From contig NZ_PIQO01000014.1 in assembly GCF_002844575.1 (NCBI RefSeq), positions 1 through 64,000 of the forward strand: 64,000 nt of DNA. Reading direction: 5' to 3'. Below the pieces are notes generated by a model, which made no database searches, had not been told where the DNA came from, and saw only the letters and a list, made by a program, of their open reading frames with translations. The stretch comes from Heyndrickxia camelliae. GTDB lineage: Bacteria; Bacillota; Bacilli; Bacillales; Bacillaceae_C. Positions 38,538-46,744 of this stretch are shown in pieces. Position numbers and translations under genes: made by a program. How positions within the stretch are numbered: position 1 is the stretch's first letter; each line of letters starts with the position of its first letter.

Positions 38538-38626
38538 ATTATTCGCGCTCCTTTACTGAAAAAATCTTATAAGTTAACCATATTAACATCTGTATGTAAA
38601 GGACAATAATTGGTTGCATGGCTATC

Positions 38627-39997
38627 TTATATTTCTCCAAACTCCTTTTGTAATTTCCACGTCATTACATCACGGATAAATTCCGGCATAAAGTACTGTT
38701 TCTTTGCATTCAAAAGAATAGGAAACAAATGTCCAAAAGTATACATATCCACGGTTCCTAATTTATATATTTGCCCCTCTTCCAAAGGTTGATTGTTTAT
38801 ATAAAAAACATCATTATCCAAATGGATATTGTGATAGACAAAATTCCCGAGAACTTTTCCTCTAAAACCTAATCCCTTTAACTCGAATGGCGGCCACTTA
38901 GGGTCTAAAGTCTGATGCAAAATCTCTTTTAATTCTGTACCGGATAGTTCAATTAGACAAGGATTTATCGGATGTGGAAGAATAGAATGAATATCATATC
39001 TTGTTACGGTGCCTTTATTTAAATCTCCAAGAAGAAGGCCTGCATTAATAAGAGCACAATCCGAATGGCACCATTCATTGATTGCTTCGCATAACATTTT
39101 TGGTAATGGAGATGGCTCAAACCATTGGGTATGCAGATCTTCAGGGATATCAACAAGAAATGTCTCTAATATTTTTTTCCCTTTTTCATGTAATAAGGAT
39201 ACTTCAAACAGCTCATCAGCGGGTGATGGCAAATATTTAGTTTCAAATAACCTTGCTTTCTTAGTTAATATTTTTTTTCTTTCTGTATCCAGTTCCAAGG
39301 TTACCGCTCCAACATAATTTCCATGCTTGCCTGCTGCTGCTAACAATGTTTGGGCAATAACCTTCCCTTTAGGAAGTACATGATGTGTATGACCTCCTAA
39401 TATAACGTCTATTTCCGGATGAAGAATCGCAATCTTTTCATCATCGTGAATGCCTAAGTGGGATAAAACAATTATAATGTCTGCTTCTTGTTTTAGAGAT
39501 TGTAATTCCTTTGCCAACTCTGGAATTGGTTCTGTTAATTGCCAGCCAAGTATTTCATATAATTTTCTAAAATAAGCAGTTACAGCGACAACCCCGATTT
39601 TTATTCCGTTTTTCGTATTATATATTTTCGAAGGAATTGCCCATTCCGGTCTTTTTCCCGACCGGTCAAATAAATTAGCAATAAGCACATCAAATGCCGC
39701 ATCCTCATAGAGTGTATCTAATTCATCATGCGCTAAAGTAATCCCTTCATTATTGCCAATGGTTACAGCTGTATAATCCAATTCGTTCAATAGCCTGACA
39801 TTTCCTTTTCCAAGCGTACCTTCCGTATACGGATGCCAGCGGTCTGCATGATCCCCGATATCGAACAGAAAAAAATTCTCATCTGCTTTATACCCATAAA
39901 GCTTTCTTTCCTTATTTAGGAAAGAACTTATTTTCGGCCAGTTTTCAAAATGACTATGAATATCATTTGTATGATAAATATGGACTTGTTCAATCAT
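38627..39997 (-). CDS. yunD: 5'-nucleotidase/metallophosphoesterase YunD
   Basis: A 456-residue enzyme of the UshA/YunD family. The N-terminal metallophosphoesterase has HTNDIHSHF (9-17), FDIGDHADRW (near 45), GNNEG and VILGGHTHHVLPK near 195. The C-terminal 5'-nucleotidase domain begins at about 280. There is no signal peptide, so it is cytoplasmic. GGAGTATGTAA precedes the ATG. It forms a likely pair with yunF, which lies 11 bases downstream. Confidence 0.9.
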   Translation of the reverse strand: MIEQVHIYHTNDIHSHFENWPKISSFLNKERKLYGYKADENFFLFDIGDHADRWHPYTEGTLGKGNVRLLNELDYTAVTIGNNEGITLAHDELDTLYEDAAFDVLIANLFDRSGKRPEWAIPSKIYNTKNGIKIGVVAVTAYFRKLYEILGWQLTEPIPELAKELQSLKQEADIIIVLSHLGIHDDEKIAILHPEIDVILGGHTHHVLPKGKVIAQTLLAAAGKHGNYVGAVTLELDTERKKILTKKARLFETKYLPSPADELFEVSLLHEKGKKILETFLVDIPEDLHTQWFEPSPLPKMLCEAINEWCHSDCALINAGLLLGDLNKGTVTRYDIHSILPHPINPCLIELSGTELKEILHQTLDPKWPPFELKGLGFRGKVLGNFVYHNIHLDNDVFYINNQPLEEGQIYKLGTVDMYTFGHLFPILLNAKKQYFMPEFIRDVMTWKLQKEFGEI

Positions 39998-40008
39998 TTA
40001 CATACTCC

Positions 40009-40857
40009 TTAAAACAAATCTAATTGACGAGGCGCCAATAATCCTTCGTATTCCACACCTAACAGCTCCATAAATTGCTTCGCATTATCTGCCGCATCTC
40101 CGCCGGAATTATTGTTAAAAATAATATAAACATCCTTAGATTGCTCCGTTAAAACCAGAACTTTTTCCTTCCAATCCATCAATTCTTCTTGATTATAACG
40201 GTATAAATAGCGAACTTCACGCCAGTCCCCCTGCTTCGGTCTTTTCCATCCGTACACATTTCTTCCATGAAAACGTACAAGTGTTTTATCAGGTTGGCTG
40301 GCAGTTAATATAGTGGGGATAGAACCATTACCTGCCTGAGGTTCATCACAAATACTATGGATCCATCCTTCTTCTTTCATAAAGTGAAGGGTGCCATCTT
40401 TATATTGCGGAGTAAACCATGATTGATGGCGAAATTCGAGAGCTAAAGGGATTTCACCCATCAATTGTTTACAATATCGCAAATAATTTACATTTGCTTT
40501 TGTACATTCGAACCACGGCGGGAATTGGAATAGCACCATAGCCAGCTTTTTAGACTTTTGATACGGAATGAGCGATTGTATAAACGCTTGAAACATTTCC
40601 TCTTTTGTCTGATAAGGTATGGAGCCTCTTTCGTGCCCAGTCATGCCTTGATAGGCTTTTACGATAAATTGAAAGGTGCTTGTTGTATCCTCTACCCATT
40701 TCATCGCATTCTTTTCTGGTTGGATGGCATAAAAAGAGGCATCGACCTCAACTATAGGAAAATGACCGGCGTATTCTCTTAATTTGTTTTTTGGGGCTAC
40801 ACCATTCTTATAGAGAGATTCATGATCGCCCCAACCAGCAAGACCAATGTATATCAT
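40009..40857 (-). CDS. yunF: DUF72 family protein YunF
   Basis: A 282-residue TIM-barrel-like DUF72 protein: GLAGWGDHESLY, HFPIVEVDASFYAIQP and DVYIIFNNNSGGDAADNAKQ are typical. I chose the ATG at 40857 behind AGGTGATTTT. The role is unclear. It is the last chromosomal gene before the integrated element, and in relatives it lies not far from suf. Confidence 0.88.
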   Translation of the reverse strand: MIYIGLAGWGDHESLYKNGVAPKNKLREYAGHFPIVEVDASFYAIQPEKNAMKWVEDTTSTFQFIVKAYQGMTGHERGSIPYQTKEEMFQAFIQSLIPYQKSKKLAMVLFQFPPWFECTKANVNYLRYCKQLMGEIPLALEFRHQSWFTPQYKDGTLHFMKEEGWIHSICDEPQAGNGSIPTILTASQPDKTLVRFHGRNVYGWKRPKQGDWREVRYLYRYNQEELMDWKEKVLVLTEQSKDVYIIFNNNSGGDAADNAKQFMELLGVEYEGLLAPRQLDLF

Positions 40858-40948
40858 AAAATCACCTGCAATTCTTAGAAACCATTTTATCATATTAAAG
40901 GATAAAAAAACTCGCCGGAGCTATTGTTTAAGCGAGTTTGCCTTTCTA

Positions 40949-40981
40949 TTAATCAATAGAACCTTGCATTTCGAATTTAAT
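40949..40981 (-). repeat. Copy of the sufB 3' end (att relic 1)
   Basis: On the minus strand this reads IKFEMQGSID-stop, a variant of the sufB C-terminus [10 protein letters not shown]. It is detached from any sufB gene and marks an old insertion at the sufB 3' end. Confidence 0.75.
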
Positions 40982-40995
40982 TATTTACATACTAC

Positions 40996-41142
40996 TTAAC
41001 ATTTACTAATTGGAGAAAAGCTATATAAAGAATCAACATGCATTATAGATTCCTCGTAATCGATAGTTTTCTTTAAATCAATATTTGTATGTATATCTAA
41101 AGAAATATAGTTAGTATTATCAATATCTTTTTTTAATTCCAT
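40996..41142 (-). CDS. Small ORF or gene remnant between att relics
   Basis: A 48-codon open frame, MELKKDIDNTNYISLDIHTN and onward to SFSPISKC, without a ribosome binding site. The frame is open for a few codons upstream of the ATG. It is probably the end of a gene from an older, mostly lost element. Not recognised. Confidence 0.35.
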   Translation of the reverse strand: MELKKDIDNTNYISLDIHTNIDLKKTIDYEESIMHVDSLYSFSPISKC

Positions 41143-41289
41143 TGTTCGAAAATAAAAAACTTATTACATCATAAAATATCGATTTAATAATACACCTTTA
41201 TGAAATGCCATTATCCCATAAAAAATTATTTTAAACCTATACAATCCGCTCAAGTGAAAACAATATTTATCCTACGGTGTGAAGGGAAA

Positions 41290-41497
41290 ATCATGCTGTC
41301 CATCTTCCTTAAATCAGAGCTAAATTAAAAAATACGTATCCGAGCGACTTGGACACACAAGTGTTAAAGTCACTGCAGATACGTATTTGCCTATTACTGA
41401 AAAGATTGAAAACGGCTTTAGATCTATATTCTCGTTATATCAAATGGTGAGCAAGCCACCAATATACGCTTTAAAAATCGCATATATCAAGGTTTAG
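41290..41497 (+). pseudogene. Fossil C-terminus of a tyrosine integrase
   Basis: After a frameshifted start (HAVHL...), the frame from about 41330 reads KYVSERLGHTSVKVTADTYL and then PITEKIENGF, up to a stop at 41495-41497. It matches the C-terminus of the intact integrase at 55679-56836 (KYVSNRLGHKTIKTTADTYL), including the catalytic His and Tyr. The stop falls inside the adjacent sufB-end copy, as expected for an integrase that sits next to its att site. Confidence 0.85.
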
Positions 41498-41532
41498 CCA
41501 ATGCTACCTTCCATTTCGAATTTGATTAATTT
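41494..41532 (-). repeat. Copy of the sufB 3' end (att site, left end of island)
   Basis: On the minus strand it reads [12 protein letters not shown]-stop, the same C-terminus as SufB. DNA identity with the real gene end is only partial (shared block ACCTTCCAT), with mostly synonymous differences. That suggests a donor sufB allele rather than a recent duplication. Likely left attachment site of the present element. Confidence 0.8.
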
Positions 41533-41541
41533 TGCTCGAAA

Positions 41542-41660
41542 TGGCACGAACTGATTAACAATAAACCCGGTCAAACCTTTGATATAAAGCCATTCCTTCA
41601 AATGGGTTAAAATGGTTTATAATTTCAACTTGGCATGGACTTGGCACGGTGATGGCACGA
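41542..41660 (+). repeat. Candidate integrase arm-type sites, left
   Basis: TGGCACGAA at 41542-41550, TTGGCATGG at about 41630, TTGGCACGG at 41641-41649 and ATGGCACGA at 41652-41660. The same word occurs three times beside the right end (56844-56879). Direct repeats inside both ends are the usual pattern of integrase arm-binding sites. Confidence 0.6.
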
Positions 41661-41765
41661 AAATTCACTTAGTAACCATATATTGAAAGGACTAGGAGTA
41701 CTTTTCATTTACTCATAAAACGTTTGGTTCATAGGGAGTTTTTCATGTTAATCTGCCAATAGCAG

Positions 41766-41790
41766 CAGCTACTTAAAAGTGGCTGTTTTT
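41766..41790 (+). terminator. Terminator
   Basis: CAGCTACTT pairs with AAGTGGCTG (one mismatch) and is followed by TTTTTTCTTTT. Confidence 0.6.
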
Positions 41791-41927
41791 TCTTTTATAT
41801 CTCTTCCCCTATTTGAAACCTACTCTCAAAGAGAATACCCCTGTCATATTTGAAGGATCACCTTCTAAGATACCTACATCATAAATGCATTAATCAATCC
41901 CCTAAGTAAGACTATTTATCACCATTT

Positions 41928-42002
41928 TGATACTTATTAACAACAAAATGATACTTATTATCGGTCGTCATTTAATAGGAATCATATGATAATAAATTCA
42001 TG
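41928..42002 (+). promoter_or_regulatory. C-box promoter copy A (C gene lost)
   Basis: TGATACTTATTAACA at 41928 and TGATACTTATTATCGGTCGT at 41949-41968 are repeats 21 bases apart. They are followed by GATAAT at 41988-41993 and an ATG at 42000. The layout is the same, base for base in spacing, as the C-gene promoter at 46387-46461. Here the ATG opens only an 8-codon frame. It probably drives the first nuclease gene under C-protein control. Confidence 0.75.
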
Positions 42003-42130
42003 GATAATAACATTTTTACCCAATAGCAGGATAACACCAAATAACTAAGGAAGGAAAATTGTTTGTATATCTCTAGAAAAAATTATCCGAACATTACGAA
42101 ATTATCAACCGATTTATAGGAGGAGTAAAA

Positions 42131-43201
42131 ATGTCTGTGACAAATAATGAACAGTCTATTCTAAAACTTGCAAATAACCTAGTTAATAACATTTCTGAAA
42201 GTGAACTAAGCATATATGACGAAATAACAGTCGGAGACCCTAACTATTGGATTCCGTCAAGAGAATTAGAATTATTGTTGAATGAAAAACTTTGCGGCAT
42301 AGACCTTGGATCCTATCCGAATAGAACCCGTTCTAAAATTGTTAAGCAATTAGTTTGTAAGGCTATTGGTTATCCTTGTCCTAGTTCATTTAAAAAAACT
42401 AAGCCTAGGTTCCCCGGACAGAATTTTGATGTCGCTACTCAGAAGTCAAATAACTTTCAACCTGTAAATGAAAGTATTTCACCATCTCGACGTTATGTTC
42501 TCATTCGTCCTTCAAAAGATAATATAATTCAAAAAGTAAGAGTAGTACCTGGTACGATGCTGGCTGCATTAGATACTACTGGCAAATTAACAGTGAAACA
42601 TCAAGCAACTTTGCATATTAATCAAAATACAGCAACTGAATTGGTTTCACAAGAGGATACCAATGTACTAAAACCCTTAGTCTCAAGCACAGTTTCTATC
42701 CCTAGTATAGTAAGTCCGATTGATTATCCTTCTAGAGATTGTATAATGTCCATACAGACAATATACGAAAAACTAAAAACAGTTGTAGGTAAATCTTTTA
42801 ATGATGCGGGAATTGACCAAGAAAGGAATAGAGGAGCTCAATTACACAATTTAGTTTGTCAAAGTCTTGGTTATTCCTCTTATAAAGATGATGGTAGATT
42901 TCCTGATTTAACACATCAACTTTTGGAAGTTAAGCTCCAAACCTCTCCTACCATTGATTTGGGATTAGATGTACCTAGTAGTATTGAAAAATTAGAACTT
43001 CCTCAGATTGATGGAGTTAATATTAGAGTTTGCGATGTAAGATATGCAATATTTTATGGTTCAATCGAAGATGGGAAAGTTACTATTACAAATTTTTATT
43101 TAACTACAGGAGAGGACTTTTTCAGTCGCTTTCCCCAAACCCAAGGAAATGTACAAAATACAAAGCTACAGATTTGGCTAAAAAAAGACTTCTTCGATTA
43201 A
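42131..43201 (+). CDS. PD-(D/E)xK restriction endonuclease, paralogue 1
   Basis: A 356-residue protein closely similar over its full length to the protein at 46745-47785 (more than half of residues identical by eye). The C-terminal part has a PD-(D/E)xK site: PD at 258-259 and EVK at 266-268 (FPDLTHQLLEVKLQTSPTID). An N-terminal segment, RTRSKIVKQLVCKAIGY with FDVATQKSNN, looks like a degenerate copy of RNRGAQLHNLVCQSLGY and the following active-site strand, so the protein may contain two tandem related domains. GGAGGAG precedes the ATG. Presumed partner of the methyltransferase next to it; the recognition site is unknown. Confidence 0.75.
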   Translation: MSVTNNEQSILKLANNLVNNISESELSIYDEITVGDPNYWIPSRELELLLNEKLCGIDLGSYPNRTRSKIVKQLVCKAIGYPCPSSFKKTKPRFPGQNFDVATQKSNNFQPVNESISPSRRYVLIRPSKDNIIQKVRVVPGTMLAALDTTGKLTVKHQATLHINQNTATELVSQEDTNVLKPLVSSTVSIPSIVSPIDYPSRDCIMSIQTIYEKLKTVVGKSFNDAGIDQERNRGAQLHNLVCQSLGYSSYKDDGRFPDLTHQLLEVKLQTSPTIDLGLDVPSSIEKLELPQIDGVNIRVCDVRYAIFYGSIEDGKVTITNFYLTTGEDFFSRFPQTQGNVQNTKLQIWLKKDFFD

Positions 43202-43265
43202 ATTTATAATTAGTAGATCAAATTGTAGCCACCTATATTTCAAATCTGATTTTAAAATAAAGGGT

Positions 43266-43290
43266 AAGCTGTCGATAATCTCGACAGCTT
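43266..43290 (-). terminator. Terminator of the methyltransferase gene
   Basis: AAGCTGTCGA pairs with TCGACAGCTT around TAATC. It lies between convergent genes; the T run is weak. Confidence 0.6.
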
Positions 43291-43302
43291 TGGCTAGTTT
43301 AT

Positions 43303-45552
43303 TTAGCTGTTAGTTTTAAGAAATTGCTCAATTAAAAGCACCTGTTCGTTATTTAAATTGAACATCCTATACACGAGTTGGTTTAAATTTGATTCATTTC
43401 TTTCAACATCTTCTCCATTTAATATTTCAGAAACAGTGTTAACAATCTCAATCACAGTATTTAAATTATCGTTATTTACTTTCGGTACAATCCATTTATT
43501 TATATTTGAAGAAGTGTATCTCACTTTCTTTGAATAAAGACTGCCACTTATTGTTTTTTGGTAAAACTCCAAGACATTTGAGTTACATAAACCTAATAAA
43601 AAATATAACGATTGTTGCTCTGTCAATTGTTCGTCTGCAAAACCATCCTTTAAATAAATCCAGAAAATAGAGCCTAAACAAATAAACCCATTTGTATCAA
43701 GTGCGAAATTATTTTTTTCTGAAATGTCCTTTGTCACAATTTTAGGCTTCGCAAATTTTTCTAGATCGTGAGGTACCCAGATTTCATACCATTGTCTGGT
43801 TTTTGATTTTGTAAGATAATCTCTACTCTTCAATATTTCTTCATGCTCGTAAATATACCTTTTAACATTAGGATATAGGTTTATATCAACTGCTACGCCT
43901 TTTCCATTTTCCATTTTATGCGGATACAAAATGTAACGATCATTTTTATTCTCTTCCGACCAATTTACATGCCACTTGTCAACATTGTCTTTTCTAAGTA
44001 TAGGAAAAATAACATCTTGTTCAAATCCTCTTTCCTCAACAAATTGTTTTGTCATAGGGTCGACAAATACTTCGTTTGGATTTGGTTTAACCCCAACACA
44101 TACATGAGCAACTTCCTTCATTTTATAATGAGGCATGGATTCGATATGTGACTTAATGTTTGCTTCATCAAAAGATGAGAAATTCCAAGTAGAATTTTTC
44201 TTTGGTGTGTTAACCACAGCATGTGAAATTTCAACCTTCATATCCCTACGATTATTATTAATTTCAATTTGCTCTGTAATATTCTTTTTGTCTAGCTTCA
44301 AACCAATTATATAATCAAATACATTATTTAGTTTTTTATCAACGGATAAATCATTATTACTTTGTTTAATAGAAGTGTAAAGCAAAGTATCACTTTTCTC
44401 TTTATTCGTTTTTGTTGCAGTTAATATTGCTGGTAAGACTGCTGCTTCAAAAAATTGTGTATCATGCAAATCAACCAAATGTTCTATTGTTGTACTTTCT
44501 AATAAAAAATCTCTAATCCCAACACCGTAATTTGTGGTTAAAAATTTATTGCTGGTTATTAGACTTATTTTACCCCCATCTTTTAAGAGGTTTACTGCCT
44601 TCTCCATAAAACATACATATAAATCAAATCTTCCCGTTGCGCTTTGGAAATTGTCTTTTATATATTCTCTTGTATTAAGAGGCAACCTATGGAGTCTTAT
44701 ATAAGGCGGATTTCCTATTACATAATCGTAAGCGTTATTTGCTAAAAATGGAGAACAATCATTAAATAATGAAGGTTCCTCAATTGTATTTCCAGCAATA
44801 ACTGGAACTTCATTCAAAAGAAGGGGAATATCATCATTATCTATATCAACAAAGTGTTCTTTTAATTTCAAAATGAACCTAAATTTTGTTATTAACACGT
44901 TAAAAGGATTAATATCGATTGCGACTAATTTTTTCTCTTCAATAAGCTTTTGTTTTACTATTTCGAAGGAAACCTTACAGTCACTTAAATACCTTTCAAG
45001 GGCTGTTATTATAAACACTCCCGAACCAGCACTTGGATCAATTAACTTCCTATCTAACAAATTATTGTTATAACCTATTTCATCTAACATAAAATTAACT
45101 ATTTGAATAGAAGTAAACTCAGTTCCAGAACTTTTTCTGGACAAACTACTGACTAAATCTGTGTATAATGTTTCAAAAAAGGCATGGGTCTTTTCATAAT
45201 CCCCGACTTTAAATTCAATATCAATAATATTAAGAAATTCGTTTACATTAAAATCTATATTAGAAGATGGTAAATTAAGTGTTATTTCCTCATTTGCACC
45301 AATTACCTTTTTAAAAACCAAAATACTAATAATTTCAACAAAACAATGGAATACCTTCATCTTTGTAGAAGGTTCTAAACTCGACAATGCATCTACATCG
45401 TTTAAAAATTCAACATCTTCCTCACTAATATCCCTATAATAATCACCTTGATATAATTCATCAATTTTATTTATATTATCAGTCAATATTGATAAGCCTT
45501 GTAATAATTCATCCCTAGATGATATGTTCTTTATTTCAATTACTGAATTCAT
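43303..45552 (-). CDS. N6-adenine DNA methyltransferase with TaqI-like specificity domain
   Basis: A 749-residue modification enzyme. The AdoMet site is LIDPSAGSGVF (about 170-180) and the catalytic motif IV is NPPY at 281-284, as in N6-adenine methylases of the Eco57I/TaqI type. The C-terminal third has the TaqI-C type target-recognition region (LNLYPNVKRYIYEH-like segment, then LLGLCNSNVLEFYQKTISGS). No nuclease motif is visible in it, so cleavage should come from the separate nucleases. It lies 97 bases downstream of the glycosylase gene in the same direction and is probably in one transcript with it. GAAAGGAAGC precedes the ATG. Confidence 0.88.
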   Translation of the reverse strand: MNSVIEIKNISSRDELLQGLSILTDNINKIDELYQGDYYRDISEEDVEFLNDVDALSSLEPSTKMKVFHCFVEIISILVFKKVIGANEEITLNLPSSNIDFNVNEFLNIIDIEFKVGDYEKTHAFFETLYTDLVSSLSRKSSGTEFTSIQIVNFMLDEIGYNNNLLDRKLIDPSAGSGVFIITALERYLSDCKVSFEIVKQKLIEEKKLVAIDINPFNVLITKFRFILKLKEHFVDIDNDDIPLLLNEVPVIAGNTIEEPSLFNDCSPFLANNAYDYVIGNPPYIRLHRLPLNTREYIKDNFQSATGRFDLYVCFMEKAVNLLKDGGKISLITSNKFLTTNYGVGIRDFLLESTTIEHLVDLHDTQFFEAAVLPAILTATKTNKEKSDTLLYTSIKQSNNDLSVDKKLNNVFDYIIGLKLDKKNITEQIEINNNRRDMKVEISHAVVNTPKKNSTWNFSSFDEANIKSHIESMPHYKMKEVAHVCVGVKPNPNEVFVDPMTKQFVEERGFEQDVIFPILRKDNVDKWHVNWSEENKNDRYILYPHKMENGKGVAVDINLYPNVKRYIYEHEEILKSRDYLTKSKTRQWYEIWVPHDLEKFAKPKIVTKDISEKNNFALDTNGFICLGSIFWIYLKDGFADEQLTEQQSLYFLLGLCNSNVLEFYQKTISGSLYSKKVRYTSSNINKWIVPKVNNDNLNTVIEIVNTVSEILNGEDVERNESNLNQLVYRMFNLNNEQVLLIEQFLKTNS

Positions 45553-45649
45553 GAATTAATGCTTCCTTTCTCCAATCATTAAGAAGGTTCAAGTATTATT
45601 ATACACGATGTCTGGACAATCTTTTATAGCTTTTTTTCCTTCATTTCTT

Positions 45650-46324
45650 TCAATAATTTCCCTCAATATTTGAAGACTTTGATAAGAGATTTAAATCGAC
45701 GGCTTTCCATAAATATAAGCAAGGAATTGTATAAAACGGTTTCCACATTTTGGAAGAATCTTCTAGTACCTCTATTCCATTTTTATCACTCTGGCTGTAT
45801 AACCATAAAGATGCTCTTTGTAACCCTTGGTCACCTAGTGGTAATACGTCCAACCTACCTAATGAAAAAATCAAAAACATTTGTGCTGTCCAAACTCCTA
45901 TTCCTTTAACCTCAGTAAGAATTTCAATAACCTCAGAGTTACTATAGCTATGTAATTGCTCAACATCGAATAGATTAGATTTAATCCTCGAACACAAGTC
46001 TCGAATAAAAGAAACTTTCCTTAATGAAATCCCTAAATTCCGTAATTGTTCGTCTTCCAGAACCTCGATGGAAGTTATATTAATTTGACCTTCTACAAGA
46101 TTTCTTAGCCTAGATATTATTAATGCTGCAGTTTTTGCTGATAATTGTTGACCGATAATGGATGTTACCAACTGCTCGAAATTATTTTTATTAACATTTA
46201 GTTTTATATCACCTATTAATGAAACTAATTGTTTCATTTTTACATCTCTTTTACAAATTTCCTTTGTTTGCTCCTCATGTATATTAAATAAATAAGTCAA
46301 CTCTTGCTCTAGCCCCTTCCCCAT
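45650..46324 (-). CDS. AlkA-like HhH-GPD DNA glycosylase
   Basis: A 224-residue base-excision glycosylase. FEQLVTSIIGQQLSAKTA (49-66) starts the domain. The helix-hairpin-helix is LTEVKGIGVWTAQMF (136-150) and the catalytic Asp is D165 in LPLGDQGLQ, as in AlkA. It would remove alkylated purines, or in this setting perhaps modified bases. It lies between the C-protein operator and the methyltransferase, and so may share control with them. There is no clear Shine-Dalgarno; a TATAAT on the minus strand at about 46352 lies close upstream. Confidence 0.88.
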   Translation of the reverse strand: MGKGLEQELTYLFNIHEEQTKEICKRDVKMKQLVSLIGDIKLNVNKNNFEQLVTSIIGQQLSAKTAALIISRLRNLVEGQINITSIEVLEDEQLRNLGISLRKVSFIRDLCSRIKSNLFDVEQLHSYSNSEVIEILTEVKGIGVWTAQMFLIFSLGRLDVLPLGDQGLQRASLWLYSQSDKNGIEVLEDSSKMWKPFYTIPCLYLWKAVDLNLLSKSSNIEGNY

Positions 46325-46386
46325 ATATTTTCTTTATTAACACTATTGGAATTATACCACAACTGAAATACTTTTTATCCTCTGAG

Positions 46387-46461
46387 TGATACTCATTAAC
46401 ATCAAAGTGATACTTATTTTCGGTCGTAGATTTTACATAATCGGTAGATAATAAATTTATG
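46387..46461 (+). promoter_or_regulatory. C-box promoter copy B, predicted leaderless
   Basis: TGATACTCATTAACA at 46387 and TGATACTTATTTTCGGTCGT at 46408-46427 (21 bases apart) lie upstream of GATAAT at 46447-46452. Only six bases follow before the ATG at 46459, with no Shine-Dalgarno, so the transcript probably begins at the start codon, as in several controller genes. No good -35 box is present, which fits activator dependence. Confidence 0.7.
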
Positions 46462-46722
46462 AAGGACAAAAGGATTCCCTTATCAAAGCAAAAAGAGATT
46501 GAACAACAATTCTTACAAGCTTTAGGAAAAAAAATCAGAAAACTACGATTCGAAAATGACAATATGTCGCAGGAAGCATTAGGTCTTGAGTGTAATCTTG
46601 ACCGCACCTATATCGGTGGAATTGAAAGGGGGGAAAGAAATCCCACTGTATTAAACCTAAAAAAAATTGCCGACGCTTTGGGTGTTTCTGTGGAACAGTT
46701 GTTTTCTGAAGGCTCGAAATAG
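46459..46722 (+). CDS. Controller (C) protein, Xre-family
   Basis: An 87-residue HTH_3 protein: KKIRKLRFENDNMSQEALGL, then ECNLDRTYIGGIERGERNPT and LNLKKIADALGVSVEQLF. This is the classical C-protein sequence of type II restriction-modification systems, which binds its own promoter, first activating and later repressing. It is followed after 22 bases by nuclease paralogue 2, a C-R operon. It begins with an unusual lysine-rich leader (KDKRIPLSKQKEIEQQ). Confidence 0.88.
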   Translation: MKDKRIPLSKQKEIEQQFLQALGKKIRKLRFENDNMSQEALGLECNLDRTYIGGIERGERNPTVLNLKKIADALGVSVEQLFSEGSK

Positions 46723-46744
46723 TTACAAGAACGGAGTGGAAGAT

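Noticed and set aside
42060-42130. Frame reading ISLEKIIRTLRNYQPIYRRS before nuclease 1
   Set aside because: Considered as a remnant of the lost C gene, but it does not align with the C protein at 46459.
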